A DNA stretch of 64,000 bases, taken from Lachnospiraceae bacterium 10-1. Lineage in GTDB: Bacteria > Bacillota > Clostridia > Lachnospirales > Lachnospiraceae. The stretch is from assembly GCA_000403495.2 (NCBI GenBank), contig KE159819.1, forward strand, positions 174,492-238,491. Direction: 5' to 3'. Both the position numbers and the translations under genes were made by a program. The notes under the pieces were generated by a model that had not been told where the DNA came from, did no database searches, and was given only the letters and a program-made list of their open reading frames with translations. Positions 63,941 to 64,000 of this stretch are shown one piece after another (the stretch's first letter is position 1; every line of letters begins with the position of its first letter).

Positions 63941-64000
63941 ATGAACAAACATAAGCATTTATCTTTTGAAGAACGTTTTACTATCAAAACCCTGCTTGAT
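63941..64000 (+). CDS. IS30-type transposase, N-terminal end (runs off window)
   Basis: ATG 63,941 with GAGGGAGG upstream. The 20 visible residues, beginning MNKHKHLSFEERFTIKTLL, match the start of IS30-family transposases (helix-turn-helix). The IS left end should lie between 63,714 and 63,941; the segment around 63,800-63,850 is the likely terminal repeat, but it cannot be fixed without the other end. Confidence 0.7.
   Translation, partial: MNKHKHLSFEERFTIKTLLD

Overview
The window looks like a chromosomal segment of an anaerobic Clostridia, most likely a gut Lachnospiraceae. This is judged from gene families, AGGAGG-type ribosome binding sites, moderate GC and the type of integrative element. 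No 16S or marker gene is present, so the assignment is inference.

1-12,063 (host, + strand): one long gene run. It combines an amino-acid ABC transporter, a STAS anti-sigma-factor antagonist, a stand-alone NRPS (condensation-adenylation-carrier-reductase), a membrane SpoIIE-type PP2C phosphatase, two dicarboxylate/amino-acid:cation symporters and a cyclic-nucleotide-binding-type protein. The ABC ATPase and both symporters each carry an extra degenerate GHKL/RsbW-like ATPase domain. Together with STAS and PP2C this suggests a partner-switching signalling system wired directly to transporters and to a small-molecule synthase. The second symporter gene is frameshifted.

12,594-57,377 (integrative conjugative-type element, about 44.8 kb): it sits inside a PdaB-like polysaccharide deacetylase gene. 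The two halves (12,202-12,599 and 57,378-57,828) rejoin exactly in frame to 282 codons. The junctions share AGCAGG, and joining the element ends recreates a 44-nt dyad centred on GG, a convincing attP for the three tandem large serine recombinases at the right end (48,115-53,265). Left to right the element holds: ParM (with a nonsense codon) and ParR; TnpW-like protein and a fourth serine recombinase; two lipoproteins; a remnant of the VirD4 coupling protein; pilin-like, VirB6-like and PrgI proteins; a VbhA-Fic toxin-antitoxin pair; VirB4; a NlpC/P60 hydrolase; an ArdC-like protein; SpoVG. No relaxase was recognised and VirD4 is only a C-terminal stub, so the element is probably not self-transmissible.

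28,384-40,660 (AT-rich cargo inside the element): a TcdR/UviA-type sigma factor and a TcdE/UviB-type holin, flanked by two peptidoglycan hydrolases without signal peptides. Three promoters, ahead of both hydrolases and the sigma gene, share TTTACA-N16-CTTTTT (the sigma gene's own with CTTCCT), like TcdR-group promoters. I regard this as the most interesting system in the window: a self-regulated sigma-holin-lysin module resembling toxin/bacteriocin release systems. It also holds a second regulator set (frameshifted XRE, ECF sigma, membrane anti-sigma-like protein, small secreted protein) and is damaged by an IS66 and an IS256 insertion.

40,790-57,330: wHTH and XRE regulators, a large InlB-type-repeat surface protein with its own class B sortase, the recombinase trio followed by an exact 463-bp tandem duplication, a GNAT-like gene with a small overlapping partner, and a large membrane protein of unknown role at the right end.

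57,378-64,000 (host): second half of the deacetylase, a GT87-like membrane glycosyltransferase, a small unknown protein, an extracellular solute-binding lipoprotein, a methyl-accepting chemotaxis protein and the start of an IS30-type transposase running off the edge. No tRNA, rRNA or CRISPR array was seen.
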